A stretch of 64,000 nt of DNA from Norana najaformis. Lineage: Eukaryota; Annelida; Clitellata; Crassiclitellata; Hormogastridae. Position 1 is the stretch's first letter; each line of letters begins with the position of its first letter. Below the pieces are notes generated by a model. It was given only the letters and a program-made list of their open reading frames with translations. It was not told the DNA's origin and did no database searches. This document shows, piece by piece, positions 34,160-46,600 of the stretch. Both the position numbers and the translations under genes were made by a program. Where the stretch lies: positions 46,317,976 through 46,381,975 of the forward strand of contig OZ029913.1 of the NCBI GenBank assembly GCA_964023275.1. The letters run 5' to 3'.

Positions 34160-34735
34160 TGACAAAAACTTATTAGAATTTACACGTAACAATTTCCTTT
34201 TGAATTTGTACATAAATGACCAATCTGGAGCTTATTGCTTAACTTAAAAGGCAGTATTCCTAGACTGAGACAAAAAAGCTGAGTACTGGCTCTAAAGTTA
34301 AATTTACAGAGAGTGCGAATGACGGTTATAATGAAGACTATAAGTCGAGTTAAGCGAGAGTGATAATTTGAAGCCCAGGTGATATTGCAATAGGATAAGC
34401 AAGGAAAGAATAAGGAGTAATACGAGATAATGAGTATATTTCGCGGTAGATTATAGCGAAAGCAAGACAGAATGCCAATACTCTGACATTTTACATGCAA
34501 TACGTACATGTTCATTTCGCGTTAATTGTTCATCAACATATACAGTACTCCTAAGAATTTGGCACAAGATATTTGTGTAATAATTTTAATATCAATAGTA
34601 ATGTTAAGATTATACTGCGGAAGTACTTGCCGACAAGACCTAAATAACATGAAGTTCATTTTTTCAAAGCTTAAAGAAAGTTTATTGTTTCTGGACCATG
34701 TTGATACAGTTTGTAATTCAATATTTTGTTAATTA
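34160..34735 (-). mobile_element. LINE C-terminal fragment, jockey/CR1-like (separate family)
   Basis: Minus strand with shifts: NKLSLSFEKMNFMLFRSC, VLPQYNLNITIDIKII, ISCAKFLGV (the 'KFLGV..D..L.W..H' box), then after a shift SYYSLFFPCLSYCNITWASN, YHSRLTRLIVF, FNFRASTQLFCLSLGILPF. Y-C-N-x-x-W-A-S/N is the hallmark of the jockey-like LINE C-terminus. Endonuclease and YADD region are not found nearby. Confidence 0.65.
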
Positions 34736-36830
34736 ATACATCAATTTTATGCTATTTGACGTCTCTACAGTCGAGAACTCGATGTGTTTAAACATGTCTG
34801 TTTCGAATTCGGTGATTTTTGCCTTTCGGCGTGTTTCTGAAGGTTGCACTGGTTGTTCCGCTGGCCACGCTCTCTGTTTCAATGCAGAGGTCTGACTGCA
34901 GATGGAAAGGCGCTAAAAAAGGAATTCATCTCTCGCAGCTTAGCACGTATAGAAGAAAGGTGGCGACCAGTATCACACATGGGTTCGGTCTCAACATAGT
35001 TATTTGAAACAAGGCTTTTCAAGGCACTTATCGTAAATGGCAATCCCGAGTACTTGACAGATTTGTCCAAAGCAACTTGCTCAGCCACGCACCTGCTGAG
35101 GTCGCGATGTGTGCGATGTATGATGGTGCATAATTATGTGTGCAAAATGGTGGTGTCCCAAGCCACATATTTTCCTGCCACCCAAGAAATTGTAATGATA
35201 TCTGATATCTTGCCCTCAGATTTTAGCAAACCTGCTGGTTCTTTGGTGCTAGGGACATCTTCAATGCGCGCCAGATGATGTCGTTGATTACGTCGTGACG
35301 AAGGAAACGTCTGAAGGCAAATTGCAAACAGGGTCATGATTACCTTTCCTGCTGACTAGGACACCGCAGAGACCATACGAAAAACTAAACTGTGCCCGGT
35401 GAATCGGATTTCCAGTTCCATTGCCCAACATAAGCTAGAGCTTGTCTCTTTCAATTAATTATCGGCTAATCCCAAATTGATTGTTTTTGTGGCACTGGGT
35501 CTACCTTTGCTGGGAGTGTGTTCTTGCGAGTCATTAGGAGTTCTCCGAAATAAGATTAGAAAGACCGGAAGTCGGGCGACATGTTGCTTTAGTTGAAAAT
35601 TCTGCTGAAAAAATAGGTTTTTAAACACGTTTTTACTTGAACTTGAATTCATAAATTTCTAGACGGGTTTTTAATAAACGACGTCTCGTGCTTTTCGTCC
35701 TGACGTGTTGATACTTGCAATTTATCAGGTAATTGTGCCGGCCTCGTTTGTTCAAAGCATTCGACAGTTCCGTTACTTTAATCTAATCCCTCCTTTCTGT
35801 TAGCTGAAACCTAACATAGCTCCAAAATTAACAGAGACCTGGTACCCTTTAATTGCGCTGAGTTTATGAGTCGGGCCTAAAGATTTCTTGATTTGTCTTC
35901 TTTAGACCATATAATCTCCGTCTATAATATTCGCTTTGCGTTTTTCGGATTTGCCGTTTTGCTCATTAATAAAGCCATATGGTTTCTCACAAGCCAAGCT
36001 CTCCTCGCTACATTGTTTCAAAGTAACATGACGCTGTACACATTTGTCACCACAGTTATCTTCATCATTGACATTCTTTTATGTATATAATCACACATGC
36101 ATAATCAGTTTCAGCAGCCATCGCTTCGTATCGTTGTTGGAAAAACCTCGAGTATTTTATTCCAGCATCCTTCTGACGTTTATCCTTTGATCTTACCAAT
36201 CCTGATATGTATAAAATACCCACATACTTTTTTAAAACCTGGTCTGTTCCTTCACCGTCCTCTCATTTCTCAAATCTTCATCCGGGTCAAAAACTCATCG
36301 GACTTTCCTGTCGTTAGTTCACTCTTAGCTGCTTCTCTTTGGTGAAATTGATGTAAACCCCAGTTCTTTCCGTACTGAAACAATAAATTTCTGCTACCTT
36401 AAAATCCCAGAATTAATCTCGTTCTCTTCAAAGTTAGACCTTGGAGCATCCGGTAAATATTCTTGCTCTAAAGAAACTTTGCTCAAACTATCGGACACAC
36501 CTTCGTTCGTTTTGGACATAATACCTTCCTCTTTTTCTCCTGAATCACTCTTGGCCATATAGGCTGGGTGGTGGAGTTGCTTTCTTTCATAAGTCACACC
36601 TAAAATTTGCTCGCTTATCATTATCTATTTCAAACCCGAAGAAATCAGCGCCTTGCTTTTTTCAGTGATAACGTCTTCCATCTTTCACTTTCTGACTTCA
36701 CCGAATTCCAGTCATCGTTCAAATTCTGATTTCTTCTCCCTTAGATGTTATAATAACGGATTACTTCAAAATACACATAGATACTCTGAAGTGTGCTTCA
36801 CAACAATTCTAGGATCTCCTCTTAGGCTTT
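34736..36830. other. No gene seen
   Basis: Two kilobases of AT-rich DNA. Open frames of 60-80 codons (for example 35054-35278 and 36097-36345) show no family resemblance. I find neither a gene nor a repeat recurring elsewhere in the window. Confidence 0.45.
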
Positions 36831-38545
36831 GATCTCATACAGCACGTCTCTTTTCCAACTCATTTCATCACTCGATCTCCTTACAACAAGATCCAGTTGT
36901 TCTGCTGTTTAAAAATATCTCTTCTTCTGAGGCATATTTGTCTGACCACACTACCACTATTGCGCAGGTTTCTTTCCATCATAAACCGCCTTCCACTCAC
37001 ACTTTTATCAGTAACCGCCCTTGAAAAATGTCCCACTTTTAAAACTTCAGAGCTGATATCCTTGCCTTCCCTTGTTGTTGTGCCAAGCACAAACAGCTAC
37101 CGATCTTGTTGTTCAGCTAAGTTCAACCTTGTCTGAAATTCTGGGTAAAAACATTCCTGCTAAGTCAAAGAAGGTCGCTGAATGCCCTTTCCATCTTTCG
37201 TAGCTGGCTTGAGAGGTGTTGACGACCCATCCAATTACCTTTCCATCTCCTCAAATTCAAGCGCCAATATCGTATTGTCCGTACATCCGTCTCCGCTACC
37301 AAATCCACCTGCTTGTCTCGCCTTTGTCTCGGAGCTCCTCTTCTCCAAGATTATCATGACAGACGCTGAATACCACGGCAAATGCAATATACTACCCAGC
37401 TCTTTATCACATTCTTCCCTTGCAGACTACAATTGTTTTCTGACAAGATCTCGACCCTAAGACTTAAGTTTTCCAACGTTCCTTCTTCCAGTGGCCTGAA
37501 TCATAAATTTTCATCCTAAATCTTCTTCATCAGGTCTCACCTATATCAACCAACAACTCTGACTGAATTCGTAATCTCATTTGTCATTTCTGATAAGCAA
37601 TGTGCCTTGGGAGTTCTTTCTATCGCCCTTCTACAAGAAAGTTTTGACGTCTTTGGCCAAATTAGCGCATCTATTGTGAACTTTTCTCTTGCTAACGGCT
37701 GCTTTCCTGCCAGTTTAGCTAATGTCATAGTTTACCCTTTTCTTAAAAAGCCATTTCTTTCCTGATATCTATCAAACTGTCGCTCCATCTCTACTTTCGG
37801 TTTCATTTACAACTTTCAGAAAAAAGTAGTTGCTAGTCGCATCATTTGTCACCTCTTGTCCCACAAACTGTACAATCCTTTCCAATCGGCAAATACCGCA
37901 AATACCATTATACTGAACTTGCATCACTTACCATTCACAATTTCATAATCAGCTGCATGGATAAATGAAAAATAGCTGCTCTTATTCTTCTTGACCTATC
38001 TTCTGCGTCCGCCTCATATCATGATTCGGTCTATTTGGTTCTGCTCTCAGTTGGTTTGCTCCACAAGGTTCTGTTTATATTATACACCACTCCAATCGGT
38101 TCACCGCTTACTGAGAGCTCACTTGACTACCGTTTGTATGCCGATGACACCAGCGCAACTATTCCTTCCTATTCCTTCATTTAATAGTTCCACGTCTAAT
38201 CCTGCTCTCCAACTACTCTATTTGTACATCTCTGTATTTGGCGATGATCAGTATTGGATGGCTAGTAATTAACTTCCGAATCAGTCTGAAATCGAATTTC
38301 TTCTCCTAGATGCAAGCCAACAACTCCACAAATTTGATTGACTTACGTCTGTTCAGTTGGGTGGCTTAATTGTTAACTGTACTGAATGCGTACGAAGTCT
38401 GGATGGCGTGTTTAATTCAGCCATGTCATTTTCTAACCATGTTCAGGCCATATGCAGATCAGCTCAATTTCACATACGGGATATTCGTAGAATGAGACCT
38501 CTCTTGTTTCAAAACTGTCTTAATCCAATTAGGTCCTCCTTGTGA
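36830..38545 (+). mobile_element. Degenerate LINE of family C type (endonuclease remnants and RT)
   Basis: Plus strand with many shifts: SLFQLISSLDLLTT (the 'HV.FPTH....LDL..T' endonuclease block), SDHTTTIAQVSFH, ISASIVNFSLANGCFPASLA, YPFLKKPFLS, SNCRSISTFGFI, LYNPFQSANT, LLLFFLTYLL (motif A region damaged), YWMASN-LPNQSEIEFLLLD, LDGVFNSAMSFSNHVQAICR and FHIRDIRRMRPLL. It is the most complete but also the most decayed member of this type in the window. Confidence 0.65.
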
Positions 38546-38559
38546 CGTGACCATTAGCA

Positions 38560-39925
38560 GCAGGCTTTAGATAAGGCGACTGAGGCGGAAACTGTCCTTC
38601 GGAAGGGCCAGCTCAAGGACGCTTTCTCCCACTTTAGGAGGCTACGCTCCGCCATGTCGAGTGTCTCGTGTCCCATCAAATACAACGATGGGATACTTCT
38701 AAGCGATATGAGGCAGAAGATCGAGCAGTGGAAGGAGTACTTTTTCAAACCTTCTAAACCGCCCTCGCCGTCCGTCGCAGCTCGTATTGGACCGCATTCG
38801 AGAGCGGCACTGGATTATATTAAATTGACTGCTCCTCAGTCACAGAGCAAAAGATAGGAGCTAGAGTACACAGACTTAAGGTATCATCCTTCCGTTCTAC
38901 AAGGGCTAAAGGAAGCCGCTTAGGTTGTAAGAACTACCACGGTTCTACCCTCCTATCAGAGCCTGAAACGGTCTTTGCAGGAACCCTGTTAACGAGGGTC
39001 AAGGATCGCCTGTTTCAACTTAGACGCAGAGAACACAAAGGCTTCACTCCTTGTAGATCCACTATGGATCGTATTTTCGTCATGAATGGCCGCATTCAAT
39101 CAAGAAGGTAGTACCGACAGCCGTCGAGTATTGCTTATGTAGATTTGAGGGCGGCTTTTGATTCTGTAGATCGATTGGCTTTCTGAAAATTGTTCCTGTC
39201 TCTTGGGATTCCCGAAAAGATTGTGTACCTTACTCACCTTGCAAGATAGCTTTGTGCCAACACAGTAAGTGCAGTGCGTACTGACGGTGTGACCTCTGAT
39301 TAGTTTAGCGTGGAAAGTGGAATATGACAGGGCTACAAACTTGGCCCCAACCTGTTCTTGCCGCAAGTGGATCAGATCTTGGAGTGGACTGTCGCGGGCG
39401 CACGTATTGAATAGATGTTCTCTTACCTGTACTTTACCGATAATATAGCTCTTCTTGCTGAAATTCTGGAGACATTGGTCCAATCGTTGGAAATACTGAA
39501 CGGGAAAGCACACCAGTTTGGAATGGAGATCACCTTGGCCAAAACCAAGATGCATACAACGCTGGAACCGTCCCTGATGATGGATCACACACAGGTTACG
39601 GGAAGCATAATAAAACTGGTTGTAGGATTCACCTATCTTGGGTTGAAAGTCGAAGCTGGTGATAGCAGCGAGCCTGAAGTCCTACGTCGAAAAGCAATTG
39701 CCCGTAATTCTATGAACAGCATCAGTCGAAAAATTTGGAGTACGAGTATTCGTTTGGACACTAAGATCCTGTTTACATCTTACACACTTTCTGTTATCCT
39801 TTACAGAGCTGAGACCTGGACGCTCACGGTGGCCATAGGATGGCCCTGGATGCTTCCGAGCAATGGTGCTTGAGAAGAATTATGCGAATTCCATATACTA
39901 CACACATCACCAACGCAAAAATATA
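38560..39925 (+). mobile_element. Degenerate RTE/Nimb-like LINE
   Basis: Plus strand: FSHFRRLRSAMSSVSCPIKY, LLSDMRQKIEQWKEYFF, NYHGSTLLSE, REHKGFTPCRSTMDRIFV, IAYVDLRAAFDSVDR (motif A), LGIPEKIVYLTHL, QGYKLGPNLFL, SYLYFTDNIALLAE (YFTD in place of YADD), HQFGMEITLAKTKMHTT, VVGFTYLGLKV, YRAETWTL and a CLRRIMRIPYTTHIT end. The catalytic box is damaged and several stops occur. It is cut at the right by a solo LTR starting at 39928. Confidence 0.75.
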
Positions 39926-39927
39926 CT

Positions 39928-40510
39928 GTCGACGATTTTTCGATGGTGTCAATCGATGGGACTTCGAAACGTCGACTCGCCCAATTTCGTAGCTTAGCGA
40001 GAAAATACATACAGTCTTTGATTTTTGTAATTACAATTAAACGAATAGTTCAACCATAAAGTAACCGAATCGCCACAGTTTCTAAACACACCAATCAATC
40101 AACAACACCCATAGCCCAAACTTTCAACTTAACACACGACAGACATTTGCTATAAGATCTTCGAGTTCTCTTACAATGTATTTGCGTACGCTTATAGAGG
40201 CCCTTTCCCGCCAAGACAGCAGACGACCAAGCATGCCTCCCGCTATTGCCCATTCGTGGGATTTGTCAAAAACCCGCTGACTCAGTCACATCGTCGGCTC
40301 GATGGGTTCCCGCGCGAGCGCCCACGTGATGAAATGCGCATCGGCGAAAAATACTGCTGACGTCAGACCGCCTGCATGCAGGGTGCTGCCAGCCAATCAT
40401 ACCACCTCCACGACGTAATCTGCGCGTTCATCTAGAGTTAATAACTCGATAACTTATTAAAATTTTCTGCACAAATCCGCGTTCAAAAATTGCTGATTAA
40501 GCCGCGTAAT
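39928..40510 (-). mobile_element. Solo LTR (copy 2) of the Ty3-type element
   Basis: Aligned with 7262-8190 but without the nested LINE. Starts TGTCGACGAT and carries CTCTATAAGCG on the minus strand (40191-40200) where copy 1 has CTATATAAGCG. No coding sequence of the element adjoins it, so it is best explained as a solo LTR left by recombination. It interrupts the LINE ending at 39925. Confidence 0.6.
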
Positions 40511-40805
40511 ATCACGTACACACAAGCACCTCACGAGAAATACCCCGGTCTGAGAGATGATCGAAACAAGAAGACTGCGGATGTCTGGAGACTTTGGGTA
40601 CAGTGCGATGGCAGTCAGGATCACACGTTAGGGCGCTGAGCACCTTGGTTTCTGGACCCTCGAGGAGCTGGAAGTGACCAGTCAGACGACCAAGATGCAC
40701 ATGGTCTAGGACGGTGGAGGTCCGTGGGTTACACACAGCCTGAAGACGAGCTGGCAGAGTCATGTAAACGGCAACGCTCCAGAGAGGGGCATACCACTGA
40801 TCATG
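40511..40805. other. No gene seen
   Basis: A minus frame of 101 codons spans it but matches nothing I recognise. No further evidence. Confidence 0.35.
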
Positions 40806-41090
40806 CGCTCTATCCAATCCAATCTAATCTAGTCCAATATAGTTTGATCTAATCTAATCTAGTCTAGTCCATAGTCTAGTCCAACGAAGGCTGGTGTAAT
40901 CCAAATCTAATATGGAGTAAGATAGCCTAATATAGCGTAATCTTGTCTAGTGTAATCTAATCTAGTCTTTAGTCCATTATATAGTCCAGTCTAATCTAGT
41001 CCCATCCAGTCCAGTCCAATTGTGATGTAATCTAATGTAGTTTAGTCTAGTCTAATCTAGCATAGTCTAATTAATCTACTCTAAAGACAT
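40806..41090. repeat. Degenerate TCTAATCTAG-type satellite
   Basis: About 280 bases composed of short variants (TCTAA, TCTAG, TCCAG, TATAG) in irregular order on one strand. No long-period unit is evident. Confidence 0.8.
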
Positions 41091-42487
41091 CTGTAGTGCC
41101 ACTATCATAGATACGAATCCGCGCAATTCGGGTTTTAATAATGGCAAACCGATCAACCACCGAATCATACAAGAACCAGTTGGAGCAGCAGTCAGGTGGC
41201 CCGTTCTTTTCCTTAGAGCGGCGCGTTGTAAAGATAGTTTTTCTTGCACACATCTTTTCGTGCACCCACGTGCACAAAGGTGTGTAGACCTACACGTGGG
41301 TGTATAAGTGTGGGTGTAAGTACGAAAACAGAAGTAAAAGCTGTAGAAGTTAGCTGAGTTGTGAGTTATAAGTCCACGCTTTCAAAAAGACCTGTTTTTA
41401 TTCTTACTGAGCCACACACATTTGACAAAGAAATTCTTGCTACACAAATACACGCGCGCGCGCACGCGCGCGAATATCCGCAGAGAGCTGCTAAAATGCA
41501 AGGTATATATTTAAATGCATATGTTTTTGTTGTCGTAAATCATGAATATTTGTGTATGCTTAATATTTAATACAGCCCCATACAGTGGCTTTTTGGGCGC
41601 GGAGACTATTTGTTTATTTGAAAGTGCAGAGATACTAGAGACTGCAGCTTATAACTTATCGGATGGCACAATAACAACGACCCTGGGAGTGACGGTCAGA
41701 ACGCAGCCTACCACAGACTTCATAACTTATAATATCTCGCGTACAGTGTGCAGTACGGAAGCCCGTAGTTGACATCCAATATTTATTTCTTATTTTTATT
41801 TCTTTTTAATATTTCTAATTTTAAATTTTAATCTTGTGCGCATTAGGTAATTGTCTAGTGGGAAAGAGAAAGATGTTATGGACTCGTACACCTAGTGTAC
41901 ACTAGATAATAATTGTCTAGTGAGACCATAGATAAAAAAAGTCACTGCATGTCCCCTATAGGCTTTCGTAGAACAGCGTCGGCACTGTAAACACTCGAGC
42001 TCAAAGCCTACGCGCAGGAAACTCCTGGCATGTGTATGCATACCATGTATACGCGTAAATTGCAAACTGCATACGCAGTTGTTGTGCTTGGTTTAACACG
42101 GATCAAAGCGAACGAGTTGTAGAAGTGAACAGCAATTAATGCAGTTCACAACGAGTACACTGTACGAATCAAAGACCGCGATTATACGTTACAGTGAAAC
42201 GACGATATATCGCTAAGACATTTGTGTTGTCTAGGTACTTTCCGATGCTTTGTCGCGTTATTAGTGCATGAGATTGATCGAATGCTTTATAATTTTAGGT
42301 TAACTTAGCATTCCGTTCTACTAAAAATCTATTCAGCAGTTTTCATTCATTCCGTTGAGAAAACGTGCTGTAGGTTAGGCGTATGAAGTTTGCATTAAAA
42401 ATGGAGTCGTATATTGGAATCACCGAACAGGATAAATGAAAATAAACAGAGAATGATCGAAAATAAGCAAATATAATAAACATGCAG
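41091..42487. other. No gene seen
   Basis: Contains a CG-alternating tract (41452-41474) able to adopt left-handed form, and two frames of 69 and 76 codons (41361-41570, 41542-41772) without recognised similarity. It is also distal upstream sequence of the CARD gene. Confidence 0.4.
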
Positions 42488-42488
42488 A

Positions 42489-43240
42489 GATCGTAATCGT
42501 AATCTCGAGATTTCTACAGCGCCCAACGAAAGCTAAGTCGCGGGAACCAGCTTATTCACAGGTGCTCAGGCAAAACAAAATCGATAGGCAAAAGGGTTCG
42601 ATTCCAGGTCAAGATTCAAGAGTTAGGCAGTCAGAGAGTCGGACGGCTACGGTGGATGGTGTTTGAAATCGAAGCGAGAAGAGAGATAAGGGGAAGAGGA
42701 AGAATCAGGATAAGATTTTTGAAAAAGAAATGTTTTCAGTCTTGAGTGAAAGACCAGCGCAGAAACTGAAAGAGGTGAAGTGTTGGCGAGTTCGTATGAT
42801 GGATCAGATAATTGTCGCAATTCTGGCGGGTGTTTCTTCCAGAGGGGTGGGGCTGCTATGGCTGTGTAGCGATTACCAAATTTTAAGGATGAGGTGACAG
42901 GAGGGCAAAGAAGTGTTAGGACAGACGAGGAGCGGGTTGAACGGAGTGGTTGGATTGTAAATAATTGACGAAGATAGGAGGGTTGGGAGGATTGAAGAGT
43001 GTTACAAGTAAGGGATAAGACTATTGACGAAGATAGGAGGGTTGGGAGGATTGAAGAGTGTTACAGGTAAGGGATAAGACTTTGTACTCTATTCGTTCAG
43101 GTATTTTAAGCCAGTGAAGTGATTTGAGAACAGAGGTGATATGATGATGTTTGGGAGTTTTGGTGACAAGCAGAAGGGATATACTGTACGGTCACAGATC
43201 AAGATAATGAAGGATAGAAAAGAGGGTAAACAGAGATGAT
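42489..43240 (-). mobile_element. LINE family D 3' fragment
   Basis: Starts with inverted tail 'gatcgtaatcgtaatctcga', then 'gatttctacagcgcccaacg', 'aaagctaagtcgcgggaacc' and 'gcttattcacaggtgctcag', the antisense of the 3' end of the intact element at 59906-63215, and continues into eroded C-terminal coding sequence. A 59-base tandem duplication (42964-43081) lies inside it. Confidence 0.8.
42964..43081. repeat. 59-base tandem duplication
   Basis: Two adjacent units beginning attgacgaagatagg, at 42964 and 43023, differ at one base. The single-copy equivalent in the family D fragment near 63660-63720 shows the ancestral state, so the duplication is local. Confidence 0.85.
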
Positions 43241-43304
43241 AAATTAAGTTATAGTGCGTGCTTGTGGTGCACAGACCAGTTTAAGTCGCGCGTTTTTACT
43301 GACT

Positions 43305-43560
43305 GATCCACTTAAACCACAGTGCATCAGTATTTTACATTTTTGCACGCTCCTTTGTTTGGCTGGCAATGTGGATGGATGCTCCGGACATGAATTTTAC
43401 TTTTTAAGGGTTTCTGTTACTGCGTTTGTGGAGTGGGAGCTCTAGGCGCAAACAGCGAGGGAAGTGGAGGATAAGAGAGAAAGGCAAAGATGCAGGGATA
43501 AAGCGATGGAAAGTCATGAGCGATGAAGATTGATAAAGAAGCGATGGAGACCAGAATAAA
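43305..43560. repeat. Dispersed repeat, copy 2, just upstream of the CARD gene
   Basis: Partner of 33165-33470 (see that entry). Its right end lies within about 70 bases of the CARD gene start codon, so it may contribute 5' untranslated or intronic sequence. Confidence 0.55.
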
Positions 43561-43599
43561 CTCCCTAATGCACTCATTCACTCACTCACTAACCAAATT

Positions 43600-43624
43600 A
43601 AATTCTCTTTGATTTTATTTGAAG
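43600..43624 (+). promoter_or_regulatory. Possible 3' splice site before the CARD gene start
   Basis: A T-rich stretch ends in 'ttttatttgaag', followed by gtcATGG. The AG at 43623-43624 lies three bases before the first ATG and is preceded by 20 bases with 14 T. This may mark the end of an intron in the 5' untranslated region or an exon that continues from an upstream coding exon. Only sequence context supports it. Confidence 0.3.
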
Positions 43625-43627
43625 GTC

Positions 43628-46600
43628 ATGGCCGAAACGCTGCACAAGTCCTCCGTCTTGTTCAAGAAGCCCTCGCCATCCTTGTCCACCGATCCGAGCG
43701 GAACCCGACTTCTAGATGGACACCTCAAGGTCTTGCGTCGATGTCGTCCGATCCTCCTTAAAGACCTCGATCCAGTAGAGATCGTGGACCGTTTGACGAC
43801 TGACGATGGTCTCAAACCCGACCTTCAGGACTCCGTCCTCACGTCGAAGACCCGTGAAGAGCGCGTTATAGCACTCCTTGACCGCCTGGAAAGGTCTGAC
43901 AAAATAATGTTCTTCGTTTTCGTCGACTCGCTACGCGACCGCTACAGACACCTGCACTCGCTACTCGAGGAAATGATCAAGACCTACGACAGTGAAAACG
44001 ACGACGACAACTTTCGCGAGAGGACCACAGTTCCAGGAGACGTGCTGCGAAAAATCCTCCGAGATTCGGCAGCTCGTCGCCGCCTCCTATCCGATCGTCA
44101 TCCCCACCACGGAAGAAGCGAGTCTCGATCGGTACCATCGGTAGATAACCTAGGAGGGGATACTGAAGAAGAATATGAAGAGCAGGAGGAGAAAGACACG
44201 GATTATCTTCCTTGCTATACAGTTTCCACTCGCGGAAAAATGCAGAAGTGGGTCAAACATGCGAACGTGGTGGGGGACGAAAACGCCTTGGTGGAACCGT
44301 CATCTATGAAGACCTACATGGCTGTGGTCACAAAGGACCTTGTCTTTCAAAGGATGGACCGATCGTCGCTTCCGGACCTCGTTAAACAGCCACCCGCCCA
44401 TTGCACCCAAGTTTACGTGGTAGATGAAGACACCAACTACAGCCTGGACACTTCGGGAGAGAACGACCCGGTCAGGGTTCGCGGCGCATCGTATCCCTCG
44501 ACAAAAGGTCACGGTTCAAGGTCGAAGAAAAGACTCATTGGAACTCACCTAGGGCAGATGAAGCACGTCGCCGCATCGCCTGCGCCAGAGAACTTTGCCT
44601 ACTTTGGAGTATCCGATCTGGTCCCTCCACCTCTGCCTCCGAAAATGGAGAACCTTTCGCAGCAGTGTGTGTTTCCGAACGGTAGGAGGCGCCCATGCGG
44701 AACTTCTTTCTCCCTCAAGACAGAACCGCCGGAGCCTTTTATCTCTGCCTGCTGGGACACGGACGTGACGGTTCAACCCCAAGAACCCCGGGCGCCAGCG
44801 ATTCCGTCACGGTCGAACGCCCAAAAGAGTGAATCGCGCCGGAAACAGCTCTTGCCAGCTTGTTCATCGAAGCATGGAAAAAACAGGACTTCAGTTGGTT
44901 ACGGTACCGACGTAGTAACTGGACTTAAACGAGGTATTGAAAGAGATGAAGAGAGGCCGAGGAATGGCGAGGAAGTGCAGGAGGAAGAGGATGATGACAA
45001 CATCTCACTAAACTTTAACATCGAACTGTGTGACACGGAAAACAGCCTCGCAAATAATAAGGAAGAAGATCCTTACGAAGCCCTTTCTCTACACGACGAT
45101 AGGAATGAGGGCCCGGAAAAGAAACTGGCGGAAAAGGTTCCGGTAGAAGTGGAAATAGAAACAGACATAATCTGCAGTAATATGACGCTGAAGAAAGACG
45201 TGAACCTGATACTCAATGGCCGTACGGAAACGGTTATCCAGTCTTTAGTGATGGGAGTGCTACCAGCAGGTGAAGGACTGACTGGAAACGTTGCACAGAC
45301 AACAGCAGACAACGGTCGCCTCTCTCCAGACAGCATTCTGAGAAAGTTGAACGCCAGGGACTCCGGAGTAGATTCGGTTGTGTCTCAGGCATTTCCAGAC
45401 TCGCCCTTCGGCGCCGACGATGCGGGTGACCTCGATGCCGAAGTATTTTTGACGTGGAACCTTGGCGATGTCAAAATACCAGTGACGAGGGAGGACATCG
45501 AGAACTCGTCGACCGATTACTCGTATTACGAGGAGATCGAGCTGCTCAACGAGCGCCGTTCTTCCTCCGTCTACCTCGACCCCTGCTCGAGCCTTTCGAT
45601 GGACCGACGCAACCCAGTCAAGTCCACGTGCGGCGCAAGATATAGGCGAACCTTCGAACATCTGTCATGCTCTGGATCATCGCCCGATCAGAAAGTTGTA
45701 TCATCCGGGACAATCTTCATTGCGGATACGGAAGGCGCGTGTCTCTTCAGTGAAATTTTTACGAAACATAGGTACTCTGGCCTGCCAGGGGATGCGGACT
45801 CGATGGTAAACTTCAAGGGCACGGTGCTAGGGTATGACAAAGAGGGCCTGGCTTACTATCTTCCGACACAGGCACTGAAGGAGTACGGGAATCCGCAACA
45901 GGAGGATTGGTTCTACCCGATCGAGATAACATCGCGGGAGGCGACGCTCTTTCTGACCAGGGAAAACCAGAGGGGTTGTTTCGTTGTCTACCGACCGAGA
46001 AACCCATGCCCAGGAGTGCTGTACACGCTGAGCCTCTGCCGCAACGCGGACGAGGTCTTTCATTATCACATCGTTGAGAACGTCCGCGGCGATGTCAAGG
46101 TCGATGGTCACGACCACTCGTTCATGACGGTCTGCGAACTCATCTCCTACTTCCGGCGGAACCAAAGCCATCTAGCGACTCGCCTTCGCAGGTCTCTGCG
46201 CGAAACACGCATACCCATCACCCCCGGCTACCATTACCCTGAACGACTGGAGATCCCGCGGTCGGAGATCCAGCTGAGCGGCTTGGTCATCGGTCATAGT
46301 CAGTTCGGGGTGTTGTGTCGTGGCCAGCTGCATGGAACGCCGGTGACCATTAAGGTTCTGCAGATTGAGGCGAACGTAACGGAAGAAGACGACTTTCTCG
46401 AAGAGGCACAAGTCCTCATGTCGCTCAGGCAGGAGAACATTGTTCGGCTTATCGGGGTCAGCTGTAGTTCGAAGCCCTTTTACATCGTCACCGAGTTTTC
46501 CGACTGCGGGACCCTCGCCGAATGTCTCCAGAACAACATGGTTCGATCGGACTGCATCGAAGATCTCTTCGACGTCTGTATGCAGATCGTGTCAGCCTTA

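Noticed and set aside
40512..40817. 101-codon minus frame considered as the missing end of the neighbouring LINE
   Set aside because: Orientation is opposite to the LINE at 38560-39925 and no RT C-terminal motif is present.
45260..45661. 133-codon minus frame within the CARD gene
   Set aside because: Shadow of a 1295-codon frame with clear domains on the plus strand.
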